From: Diphasiastrum complanatum | Taxonomy: Eukaryota; Streptophyta; Lycopodiopsida; Lycopodiales; Lycopodiaceae | Assembly (NCBI GenBank): GCA_029204225.1 | Contig: CM055111.1 | Coordinates: 27,980,340-28,044,339 of the forward strand | Reading direction: 5' to 3' | DNA: 64,000 nucleotides | Shown: positions 54,822 to 64,000 of the stretch, in pieces | Position numbering within the stretch: position 1 is the stretch's first letter | Layout of the letters: each line of letters starts with the position of its first letter | The notes under the pieces: generated by a model | Seen by the model: only the letters and a program-made list of their open reading frames with translations | What the model was told of the DNA's origin: nothing | Databases searched by the model: none | Made by a program: the position numbers and the translations under genes

Positions 54822-57607
54822 TGATCAGATATCTGTTGAAATGGAAAAATAATCCATCTTGACTTTAGGCTTGCTACAAATATTGTACCATGCAAGTATC
54901 TTGTTCATAAATACAAAATGCCAAGTTTGGCCTAGATAGAACTCAAGCTACATGGAGAAGTCATATCTAGAATGATGAGTACAACTTGCATATATATTGT
55001 AGACATAGAATTAGCAAAATTATGCTTGTAGAGACTCGTGGCAATTCACATGCATTAATTGTAAGTGATCCATAGTGACATGCAAGGCATGCACAAAGTG
55101 TAATAGAAACATGCATGATGATTTGTACATTTCTAGTTAGAACTAGGACACTTGGAAAAAGTTGGTAGAGACTCATGCATGAGAAGTGACAAATTCACAT
55201 AGACTCTAGTTTCCACTTTAGATGTCATTTAATGATGGATGGATATGGTTCTACCTCGAGCTACCTCAAACTCCATAAATATTTGTAGCTCTCCTCATAA
55301 TTTTTGATGAAGAACCAAAGCTTTGTAGCTCTCTCATGCCATTTTGGATCCACACAAATTTTGCTTGTTATCTCTCTATCTTTCTCTCTCTAACTCGTGT
55401 TGAGGCTAATGCTAATACATTGATATCTTGTACTTTTGCTCATTTACGATTCATTGCTATCATATTATGATGCTTAGCATGCTAGATTGTGCTTAAGTCA
55501 TAACTTCTGTACTAGATCTTGCTAATCAATCTAGAATCAGGTTACTGTGCTAATCATAAAGCTTAATTAGATCTATCATACTTGTGGATCTTTCCTACAC
55601 ATGGGAATTCTAGAAATTTTGTCATGGTATCAGAGCCAAATTGGCTCATTGGAGGGGAAATCTACTTGGAGCACATCAACACATCATCTTGTATTGCTGA
55701 TATGCTCACCAAACCTTTGAGCAAAAGTTCCTTCATCAAGCATAGAGCCAATCTTGGAGTGATACCAAGATCCATGTTCAAGACAATATAGATTATTTTT
55801 AGGAGGAGTGTTGAAATGGAAAAATAATCCATCTTGACTTTAGGCTTGCTACAATTATTGTACCATGCAAGTATGTTGTTCATAAATGCAAAATGCCAAG
55901 TTTGGCCTTGATAGAACTCGAGCTACATGGATAGAATGATGAGTACAACTTGCATATAGATTGTAGACATGAAATTAGCAAAATTATGCTAGTAGAAACT
56001 CGTGGCAATTCACATGCATTAATTGTAAGTGATCCATAGTGACATGCAAGGCATGCACAAAGTGTAATGGACACATGCATGATGACTTGTACATTTCTAG
56101 TTAGAACTAGGACACTTGGAAGAAGTTGGTAGAGATTCATGCATGAGAAGTGACAAATGTCACATAGACTCTAGTTTTCACTTTAGACGTCATTTAATGA
56201 TGGATGGATGTGGTTCTACCTTGAGCTACCTCAAAATCCATAAATATGTGTAGCTCTCCTCATAATTTTTTATGAAGAACCAAGCTTTGTAGCTATCGCA
56301 TGCCATTTTGGATCCACACAAATTTTGCTTGTTATCTCTCTATCTTTCTCTCTCTAACTCATGTTGAGGCTAATGCTAATACACTGATATCTTGTACTTT
56401 TGCTCATTTATGATTCATTGCCATCATATTCTGATGCTTAGCATGCTAGATTGTGGTTAAGCCATAAGATCTTGCTAATCAATCTAGAATTAGGTTACTG
56501 TGCTAATCATAAAGCTTAACTAGATCTATCATACTTGTGGATCTTCCTCACATGTGTGAATTCTGAAATTTTTTTCAATATCATGACATCAGTAGAAGTA
56601 TTCTAGATCATGGCTAATCTACCACTCTTGCACTTCACGATTAGTTGTAGATGTTTAATCTTTTCTAATCTATAAGTTACATGATGCGACACGAAAAAGC
56701 TCGCGAACTATATGCTTTTTGTTTAATGCATAATGCCAAAATGCTAGTAAGCAAGACAAGTGCGAGAAAATTTTGTAGAGGATCTGTAGATCCAGAAGTT
56801 TGCTAGTAAGTGAGACACGATTCATGAGAGAACTGTATGTCTCTCATGCTAATGCATTGTGTGGATCTGTCGCACAATGATTGAAAAATCAGAAAAGCAA
56901 TAGATGATATTGTAGCTGTTGTGCACATGATTATTCTAAATGATTGTATGAATGTATTTTTGTTTGTTACAATTCATGTGTCTAATTAATTTGCTCATTT
57001 AATTTCGCACTTTGGTTTGATCTTGTTGAATACTATATTAATCTGTTAACATAGATCAGCAGTGCCTGTCTACACTCTGAAGAATTGTAGGAATGATATA
57101 GCCGACAATGACCAACAATCATATCTGAATTTCTGACAAACTGATCTTGTTGGCAAATCCTTTCATTTTGAGTTTCGTTTTGCTTCACGATCACTTCGCC
57201 ATAAGGGTAATCAATTACAGATCTCACCTAAGTTTCGTTTCGTTTCGTTTCATTTCATCTTGTTTCGTTTCATCTCATCTCGTCTCATTACAAAGCCTGA
57301 TTGATCTTTTCGCGAATGCTTGTGCTTCGTTTCATTTCGTTTCATGTTGTTTCACAATCTCTATGCTTTTAGCATGAATCAATGTCAAAGCTCGTTTAAG
57401 CTTCACTTTGCTTTGCTTCGTTCCGGTTTCGTCTAGATTTCATCTCGTTTCATTTCGTTGTGTTTTAAAGCTTGATTGATCCAACACAAATTATTCTTGA
57501 ACATAAATAATTTGAGTTTTGCGAATCATTCGAGATTTTCTTTTATCAGTTTGTCACTAGAGTTCTAGCTGGAATCTACCTTTTCTGAGTGCACATTTTT
57601 TGCATCA
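54822..57607 (+). repeat. 3' LTR, family B copy 3, split by an insertion
   Basis: Begins TGATCAGATATC (54822-54833), interrupted by the family D mini-element, resumes at 56583 (ATGACATCAGTAGAAGTATT) and ends TTTTTTGCATCA at 57607. Without the insertion it is about 1.04 kb, the length of family B copy 1. Confidence 0.9.
54834..56577 (+). mobile_element. family D mini-element (LTR-184 bp-LTR)
   Basis: 1744 bp: two family D LTRs (54834-55624, 55809-56577), flanked by a perfect 5-bp duplication ATATC (54829-54833 and 56578-56582). The internal region is only 184 bp: primer site TGGTATCAGAGCC (55625-55637), a few leader bases, then the last 45 codons of RNase H (LIGGEIYLEHINTSSCIADM to FKTI, stop near 55790), then the tract AGGAGGAG and the second LTR. 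All cis signals for retrotransposition are kept and all enzymes are gone, like TRIM elements but clearly derived from a known copia family by one large deletion. It inserted 12 bp inside the E2 3' LTR. Confidence 0.95.
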
Positions 57608-57619
57608 TGTCATAGATCT

Positions 57620-58740
57620 ACTTTCTATAAAAGAAGTCAAAAGCATTTGATAAGTTCAAATTCTTCAAGGCATTGGTGGAGACTCAAATAGGAAGGAAAG
57701 TAAAGACATTACGATCAAATAGCGGTGGTGAGTATGATTCTAATGAGTTCAATGCTTTCTCTGATGAACATGGAATCAGAAGGAAGTTCACCTAATCCTA
57801 TATGCCACAACACAATGGTATAGCAGAAAGAAAGAATAGAACAATAGTCGAGAGCGCACAGTCCATGCAAAAGTTCATGAAGCCACCATATTTTTTTTGG
57901 GGAGAAGCATGCAACATTGCCAATTTCCTTCAAAATCTAAGTTCCATAGCGAGAATTCCTAAGGTAACACCATATGAAGCCTTTATAGGTATTAGGCCCA
58001 AAATACTTGGATTGAAAGTGTTTGGATGTGAAGCCTTCATCCATGTACCTGATGAGATGAGAAAGAAGTTGGAAGATAAATCCTTGAAGACTATCTTTGT
58101 TGGGTATGATGATAGGGTCAAAGGCTTAGGTGTTACAATCCACTATCCAAGAAGACTACTGTATTATGCGATGGTAGCTTTGATGAGATGCATGGTTATT
58201 ATGATGATGATGGAATTTAAACACATAAGGAGCAAAGTCAAGATCTCTTGCCCAATATTGAGAATCTAGATGGTGACTCTGATAAGAGTGAAGAAGTTGA
58301 AAAATAGGATGTTCCATCAAACCAAGAAGTTTTGATGAATGAAACACCAAAGTGAGATGAATATCCGTGCTTGAACAAGCAATTGATTGGTGAAAAGAGA
58401 AAGGACAAAGATGTTCCTTGGGATACATACTCACCAAAAAGCACATCACCTAACATAAAGTGCCAAAATGGTATGAAAATTTGGTGCAAAAAGGTGCAAA
58501 AAAATCCCATCTACAAGCCAAGCAGGATAGATCAGAAGATCTATGAGCGAGAAAAGACCTCCATATAGATTCCAAGTGAACTATGCTCTCATGACGGAAA
58601 TCGGAAATTCCTTTGAGTCCGCTACATTTTCAGAAGTGAGGGAGAGCAAATTTTGAAAAACCGAGCAATCGAGGACGAGATAGATTCCATCAAGAAGCAT
58701 AACACTTGGTGTCATGTGCCAAACCCAATCGAATAGCCAA
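57620..58740 (+). pseudogene. Ty1/copia integrase to RT start (E3)
   Basis: Starts inside the integrase core: KSKAFDKFKFFKALVETQIG, RSNSGGEYDSNEFNAFSDE, a TAA near 57795, then 57802-58140 open: QHNGIAERKNRTIVESAQSM (catalytic Glu present), PPYFFWGEACNIANFLQNLS, VTPYEAFIGIRPKILGLKVF, KLEDKSLKTIFVGYDD. A frameshift follows; then an acidic hinge (IENLDGDSDKSEEVE) and the first residues of RT (NRAIEDEIDSIKKHNTWCHV at about 58656-58715). The rest of RT is absent. It begins directly after the end of E2's 3' LTR, so one element probably inserted in or beside the other. Confidence 0.9.
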
Positions 58741-58919
58741 AGCAATGAAACCAAAGCTAAAATCAAGCAAACAACATAGCATTCATGTTGATATAGCCAT
58801 AAAATGCAGAATACAAATAGAGCTTCAAGCAATTACCAATAGAACCATAGGGGTGGAAGCAAATCAAATACAAAATGGAGGGAAATTTCTGTGGATTGGG
58901 CAGAGACACTAGTCTGTAG
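58741..58919. other. decayed RT sequence or spacer
   Basis: Short stretch between the copia fragment and the LTR-like block; no domain readable. Confidence 0.4.
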
Positions 58920-59761
58920 GGATGTAGATCTTTCGTAGTAGTAGCCCTTTTGCTGTCAACAAGAGTTAGAATGCTGGATAGATGCCTAACTATGTAAAGA
59001 TGCAACTTTTAGATGCTTCTCTACTTTCTCTCTTAACTCTACTCACCACTAACACTACCCACCATTAACTCTACACCACTAACTAACATTCCACATGATT
59101 TTAGAGAGAATGTGAAGGGAAGAGTTGAAGAGATAGAGGGGAGAAAAGAGAAAGGGAGTGAGGGTGGAAGTTAGCTCAAATGCTCCTTATGCTTACTAAT
59201 GGAGAAACATTCACTATCACAACCAAAAACATATAAACTAGAAGCAAATAGAAAGCACAATAAAAAAGCATTAGCAAGTAGTGAATAGCAAATGAGGATG
59301 CTTCTCTCCAAAGTTTGGTAGGGTCTCCTCCTTCTCAATAAGCATGAAAATAGAGTACAAATGGTGCCTTTTTATAAAAAAAGAAAGGCCCTTGTCCCAA
59401 AGTCCTATTGGCTAATATGTACATTGATCTTATCCATTCATCTTGGACCCAATTCAATCCAAGGCTCTACAAAAAGTACATTAGAAATCACAAGATTCAT
59501 GTGAGTCCAAAATTGGACCCAACTTAAAAAGGTTTAGTACTAAGTTCTAATCTTGACTCAAGTTTTATTTGAATTAGAAAAGGGCCCAACTCTATAATTT
59601 CTATTTACATTTAACTTGCGTGCTCATTGGGCCATGAGCTTATATGCACAGGAAGCCATGCCCTTGCAACACATTTATTTACCAAATTTATTTATCTACA
59701 CTGTGTTGGGAATACCCCCAACGGGACCCACAACTTGAAGTAGTGTCGGTCCCTCGACACT
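58920..59761 (-). repeat. LTR-like block, family X (copy 2)
   Basis: The minus strand from 59761 reads TGTCGAGGGACCGACACTAC, then CACATGAATCTTGTGA, AGCCAATAGGACTTTGGG and TATAAAAAGG near 59375-59365, followed by a pyrimidine-rich leader; this matches the block at 15381 on the plus strand. At 59703-59720 (plus) GTTGGGAATACCCCCAAC is an imperfect palindrome. Degenerate 12-bp repeats ACCACTAACACTACCC lie at 59040-59095. Boundaries uncertain. Confidence 0.5.
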
Positions 59762-59796
59762 CTTCCGGTTCAGAATAAGGTTTTCTTGGTCTGTCT

Positions 59797-61551
59797 CTAG
59801 TGGATCAGGTAACTAGTTACGTCCTTCATAAAATTGATTATGTCGATATTTTTCAAGTCCTTGTTAGTGTGAAGGGACTTGTGGACGCCGATTATCCATT
59901 GTTGGTCGACCCATGCTTGAAAGCGGCCCATCCAAGGATCGCCAAGGAGTGCGGCTCGGTAATATACATGAGCTACTGGCAGCTGATCTTCCACCTTGTT
60001 GGAGGCTAATGCCATATTTGGGTCAAAGAATATCAGTGGGAGAAATTTGTCCCACTTGGTCTTGATTCCCATGAGATACTCCAAGTCCTGATTGAAAGTT
60101 GCTGTCGCGTGGACTATTGGGTCAGGACAGTTGAAATACTTAGTTGAGAATTGGGTGAGAGCCCTTCGGGCATCTAGATCCATATTCCAACCATGCTTGG
60201 ATGAAATTTTTCGGCCAATTCAAGTTATTGATGGTGATCTTGTCCAGTGGAGTGCCGCATTCCACCCATTTGGTTTTGCGTGTGCATGGCAGGAAATGCG
60301 CATTCACTCTGAGTTTTTGTGGACTTGTCACATACACCCTGATGGCCGCAGAGTCGCACTCAAACAACTGTTGGAGCCACTCTGGTTGTGGTTGGAGGGT
60401 GGGGAGTGCTTGCAGCTCGTTTTCTTTGATGGTCTGGGTTGTAAATGAGATGTGCCAGCCGCCTCGTGAAGACTCGTGGGGATATTTAGATAAGAACTTG
60501 TTGATTTTCTCCTCCACAGACTTTAGGCGTCAGAAGGCATGGCTAGCAGAAATGGATCGCAAGCCTCGATGTGGAGGCTTGACCCTCCCCTTGGCTTTGA
60601 GTCAGACCCATGTCCTAGCCCTGATCTTGGCCTTGTGTATCTGCTCATGTATCAGGAGGCCCTTGACCTTGTACGTCTGATTCCTGATCTTGACCGCTTG
60701 CCCCTACTGCTTGTGTCTCTTTGTCCTGGCTGGAGCTTGCCTGTGCAGCATCAAAGATAGGTAGTGATGGGATTTCCACTGGGGCTAACTGAGGTCTCTA
60801 TTCCATAAATCGTTGGCAAGCCTTGAGGGCTTGCGTTGCTTGGGCGAGCTCCTGATTTGCACTTGCCATGTACTTGTCAAACTCTACTTGGTAGTTGTTT
60901 AGTGTTTGACTATATACATGCACTTGATGTTTGAAAAGATTCATCTCTGCTTGGGAGAGTGGCCTCGAGTCAGGTGCTAGTTGGGCTAACAGACAAGTTT
61001 TTTGCTCTGTAATGCTTGCACCTCCGCTCTCAGGTGTGTGTTTTCTGCTTCATACATTTGGAGTTGCGTTTGGAGCGGGTTAAGCCTTTGGAATGCTTCG
61101 GATTAAAGCACTTGCACCTTTGTGGAAGCATCTATAAGCGATTTGGAGAGGCTCTAGATATACTGATTGAGGCCGACCTCCTTTTATTGCAGCTTCGTGA
61201 TCTCCTGGTGCTTGTCTTGCTCATGCTAGCTATTATAAGCTCTTGCTGCAGCTTTGTGATTTTTGCTCGCAACTGGGTGTTGTTGGTTGCCAGATGCAGC
61301 ACCTGGCTGTCCAATGAGACTTTGGTTGCGATCGCATCCTAGATATAAGTTCCCAAGGCTTGGTAGGTCGTCATGATGTCCATGGGAGTGGCCAGTACAC
61401 TTGTGCTAATAGGGGCTTGTTGTGTGGAGGCCCCGACTACCTGTACTGTATCTTCTTCGTCATCTCCGATCAATTTCTCCAGTGATCTCATGCCATCAGG
61501 TGCAATGGGATAGAGAGTGTAGATGATGGCTGGTAGGAAATTTGAAAGCAT
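59797..61551 (-). pseudogene. acidic coiled-coil ORF, transposon-associated (copy 2)
   Basis: Minus strand from ATG 61551: LEKLIGDDEEDTVQVVGAST, a TAG at 61340, then a coiled coil (HLATNNTQLRAKITKLQQEL), a frameshift, another helical part (FDKYMASANQELAQATQALK at about 60920-60860), a Gln/Ser/Asp-rich linker (ASSSQDKETQAVGASGQDQE), then two open stretches: 60517-60140 (LPTLQPQPEWLQQLFECDSA, KWVECGTPLDKITINNLNWP) and 60183-59797 (YLMGIKTKWDKFLPLIFFDP, MGRFQAWVDQQWIIGVHKSL). Several stops and frame changes. I do not recognise the family; it could be a Gag-like or accessory ORF of the gypsy element to its right. It shares acid-plus-coiled-coil layout and a TATA-led start with 40547-38936. Confidence 0.4.
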
Positions 61552-61628
61552 TTGAAGAACTTGAAAATTTCAATTGAAAATTGGGTAGAGCTTTGCTAGG
61601 TAATGTGACGAATGACTCGAATTCTACC

Positions 61629-61638
61629 CTTATATAAC
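61629..61638 (-). promoter_or_regulatory. TATA box upstream of the second coiled-coil ORF
   Basis: TTATATAAGG on the minus strand, about 80 bp before the ATG at 61551. Confidence 0.45.
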
Positions 61639-61639
61639 G

Positions 61640-62430
61640 GAAATTAGAGTGTGTATTAGGCGAATTGCACTTTTCCTAACTCAGTTTCAACCAAATTTTT
61701 GCAGAGTCCTTCTTCACATAATTCTAAAACCTCAAAGAAGTCTGCAAGAGTTCAGAAGGCGATTTGACTGCCTTGCAAAGGTTCTACGAGGGTTCAGATA
61801 GTCTGCGAGGGTTCAATGCTCGTAGGAAGTGATCTATTGCACAACTTGCTCTAGACATTGGATTTTCAAGATTAGACCCTGTAGGCAAGCTAATTTCACT
61901 ACTCTGATTCCATTTATGCCCCTTGCGAAGGTTGGTTTGCTGATCTTGATGCTCTACGAAGGTTCTGAAAATTCTGCTTCTATGAACTCTCGCACACACT
62001 CAAAATTAGTGTTTTTTTATCAGTAACTCTCACAGAGATTTTAATAGATGCATCTAGATCAGATTTGGTGATTGTCAAAGTTTCAAGAGCTAACTCCTAA
62101 GAGATCTCCAAAAATCATGAAAAAATTGTTCTTTTTGAGTGTTTCTTGATGAGATCTCGAGATCCTCTGATCCTTAACTCCTAATTGGTAATTTATTGCA
62201 TCCATGTTAGATCTGACTATAGGTAGTTCTTTGGAAGTTTTGATAGATATTTGGTAGTTGATTCATCAGTTACTTGATGATCTGCTTCCCTAGTGATCCT
62301 ATCTGATCTAAATCTCTCTTGGATTTCCTTTGATATTATCAGATCTTGTTGGATCTTGGCGGATCTGGCTTGATCTGATTTGATTTTTCTAGATCTGGTT
62401 GTGATGGCCTTTTGCAGATGGACTTTACGT
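61640..62430. other. spacer between coiled-coil ORF and gypsy RT
   Basis: No recognisable coding domain. Repetitive GATCTG/AGATCT-rich stretch at 62320-62405 and TGCGAAGG/TACGAAGG/TACGAGGG motifs at 61770-61970 (short degenerate repeats around GTTCAGA). Could be leader or promoter DNA of the ORF to the left. Confidence 0.45.
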
Positions 62431-62431
62431 G

Positions 62432-63999
62432 TCATGCACCACCAACCTGGATCTGTCTCACTGAGGTGGCCAGTATTTGTGCATTCATTTTGGTGTCACT
62501 GAGCTTATGGCTTGCAAATCGGATCAAAAAATCTTTTTTGTGCTCTCCTGGCTGGGTTAAGACTGTTCCTACTACATAATTTGATGCATCCGTATGCACA
62601 TAAAACTTAATGGACCAATGGGGTGGGCATAAAATTGGCACTGAGACCAATGCATCTTTATGCTTTTGGAAAGCCTAGAGGGCTTCCTCAGTCCAATGTG
62701 GTTCTATTGTGAGTTTTTAGATTGGTCGTGCTAACTCCGCAAAGTCTAGAATGAAGATCCTGTAATAGTTAGCATGACCCATGAAAATATAGACTCCATG
62801 GATCGTCCCTGGTGGTGTTAGATCGACAATGATCCTTATCTTTGATAGGTCCGTGGCAATCCCGTGTCTGGATACTATATGGCCAAGGATTAGGCCATGT
62901 GTCACCCAAAACTGACACTTTTCTGGATTCAGAGATATTTGGCACTCACGATATTTCTTCAGCACCTTTTCCAAATTGGATAAGTGCTCTGAGTTAAGTT
63001 TATACATGCATAGATCATCCAAGAAAATCTCTAAAAAATTTTGTGAATATTCTTTGAATGTTGCCTGCATAACTCGTTGAAAAGTACTTGGGGCATTGCA
63101 AAGTCCAAATGGCATCACCTTGTAGGCATAGGTCTCCCATTTTGTGGCGAAAGTTGTCTTGTGTTGATCTTGCGGTGCTATCTTCACCTGATTGCTCCAG
63201 CTACTCTATCCAGGATGCTTTCTATAAATGATAAGGGAGAATGGTCCTTCTTGGTGATTGCATTTAACGCTTTAAGATTCACACAGATTTGCATCTTGCC
63301 ATTCTTCTTGGGTACTATGACTATTGGTGATACCCACTCAATGTGCTCGATTTCATAAATAAAATCAGCATCTAATAACTTCTACAACTCTTGCTTGATC
63401 AGTTTTGTATAATTAGGTTGCAATGATAGTAACGACTCACCTTCGAGACTACTCCATCCACCAAGGGTATAGTATGTTGGTGGACGGTTGGATGGATGCA
63501 CTTCAGATTACTATAATTCCAAGCAAAACAATCCTTGTATTCCACCAATTATGAACGTAGTCTTTTGAATTGAGTGAGCATTAACTGCTCTCCCAGATGC
63601 ACTATCTTTTCTTCTTCACCTGGCTCGACTAGATTCGCCAGTTGCATTCGCGCAGGTCCTTCAAAGGCTTGCTTTGCTGGTTCCTGACTTTGATTAGGTT
63701 CTCGTTGAGCTTGCGGCATCATAATTACTACATCGTCTAAGGTATAGTTCTTGAAGTTCTCAAACATCTCATAAATTGATGTTCAACGAGATTCTTCCTT
63801 CAGCATGTTGATTTTAGCCTGACTCATGATCTTTGGATTATCAGTCATTTGTGAAAAAGATGACGATGCATCTGGGTCCATTCAGACTAACTTCAAGGAA
63901 TCCAACACCTTCTTTTTTCTTTTTTTGCTCAAATAGCTGGGTTCATCCTTGTTGTCTTTCTTTGGTACTGGTGTGACATTCGCTTCGTGGTTGCAAATA
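62432..63999 (-). pseudogene. Ty3/gypsy reverse transcriptase-RNase H
   Basis: Minus strand from the right window edge: a protease-RT linker (63767-63549, acidic), then RT LLDADFIYEIEHIEWVSPIV, VPKKNGKMQICVNLKALNA, a deletion of about a dozen residues where the Y.FLDG.SGY segment belongs (near 63190), KIAPQDQHKTTFATKWETYA, MPFGLCNAPSTFQRVMQATF, catalytic FLEIFLDDLCMY (LDD in place of the usual Y/VDD), then the connection and RNase H HTDASNYVVGTVLTQPGEH, FASHKLSDTKMNAQILA to 62432. Stops near 63380, 63190 and 62720. No integrase follows. The Tat/Athila-like wording (NAITKKDHSPL) suggests that clade; inference. Confidence 0.9.
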
Positions 64000-64000
64000 G

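Larger units (their letters stand above)
49363..57607 (+). mobile_element. Ty1/copia element E2, family B, nearly full length but inactivated
   Basis: Parts in order: truncated 5' LTR (to 50038), primer site, Gag, protease, integrase, RT, RNase H, polypurine-like tract (ACCAAGGGG at about 54803-54811) and 3' LTR (54822-57607, split by the family D mini-element). It carries at least a dozen stops or frameshifts, an insertion in Gag and a deletion in RNase H. The first half of the 5' LTR is missing at the junction with the histone-like fragment, so no target-site duplication can be checked. Confidence 0.88.

Overview
This is plant nuclear DNA, most likely from a seed plant. The evidence is one spliced receptor-like kinase gene with plant-type introns, Ty1/copia and Ty3/gypsy LTR retrotransposons primed by the plant initiator-Met tRNA site (TGGTATCAGAGC), CACTA-type transposon ends and long CT/GA microsatellites. 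The species cannot be told from the sequence. About 80 percent of the window is transposon-derived and almost all of that is broken.

Layout. 0.2-2.6 kb: CT microsatellite, then a copia RT/RNase H remnant and its 3' LTR. 2.6-6.8 kb: non-coding DNA with three local duplications. 6.8-10.04 kb (minus): the only clearly intact host gene, an RLCK-V type receptor-like kinase that I assembled as seven coding exons (591 codons plus stop, no frame breaks), with 5' leader and promoter up to about 11.3 kb. 11.7-15.4 kb: gypsy fragments, one a Gag/RT deletion fusion. 15.4-17.5 kb: an LTR-like block, a 149-bp CT array facing a 122-bp GA array, and a small CACTA-like element. 17.6-26.4 kb: nested copia elements, including two solo LTRs with perfect 5-bp target-site duplications. 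26.4-29.9 kb: a structurally complete deletion-derivative copia element (LTRs, primer site, polypurine tract, 5-bp duplication) with a Gag-RNase H fusion ORF. 30.0-31.5 kb: a centromeric-histone-H3-like fragment and an unrecognised two-exon gene family member. 31.5-38.6 kb: three copia remnants and an unknown acidic ORF. 38.9-43.1 kb: a coiled-coil ORF, a gypsy integrase and a CACTA terminus. 43.1-48.3 kb: two copia copies, a CACTA transposase-like gene and a copia Gag-protease remnant. 49.2-57.6 kb: a histone-H3-variant N-terminal fragment abutting a long copia element whose 3' LTR carries a 1.7-kb mini-element. 57.6-64 kb: a copia integrase, an LTR-like block, a second coiled-coil ORF and gypsy reverse transcriptase.

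How the parts relate. Six LTR families recur (A to D, F, X are my labels), so insertion order can be read: the family D mini-element is younger than the family B LTR it sits in, and the family C solo LTR is younger than the copia element it splits. Internal deletion that keeps LTRs, primer site and polypurine tract happened in both A and D. Most interesting: two halves of a CENH3-like histone gene on the same strand 19 kb apart, one with an unusual C-terminal extension; a repeated unknown two-exon gene with a conserved intron position; and two acidic coiled-coil ORFs with their own TATA boxes beside gypsy pol genes.

All calls are from reading the sequence by eye. No alignment, profile search or expression data was available, and percentages and similarities are estimates.
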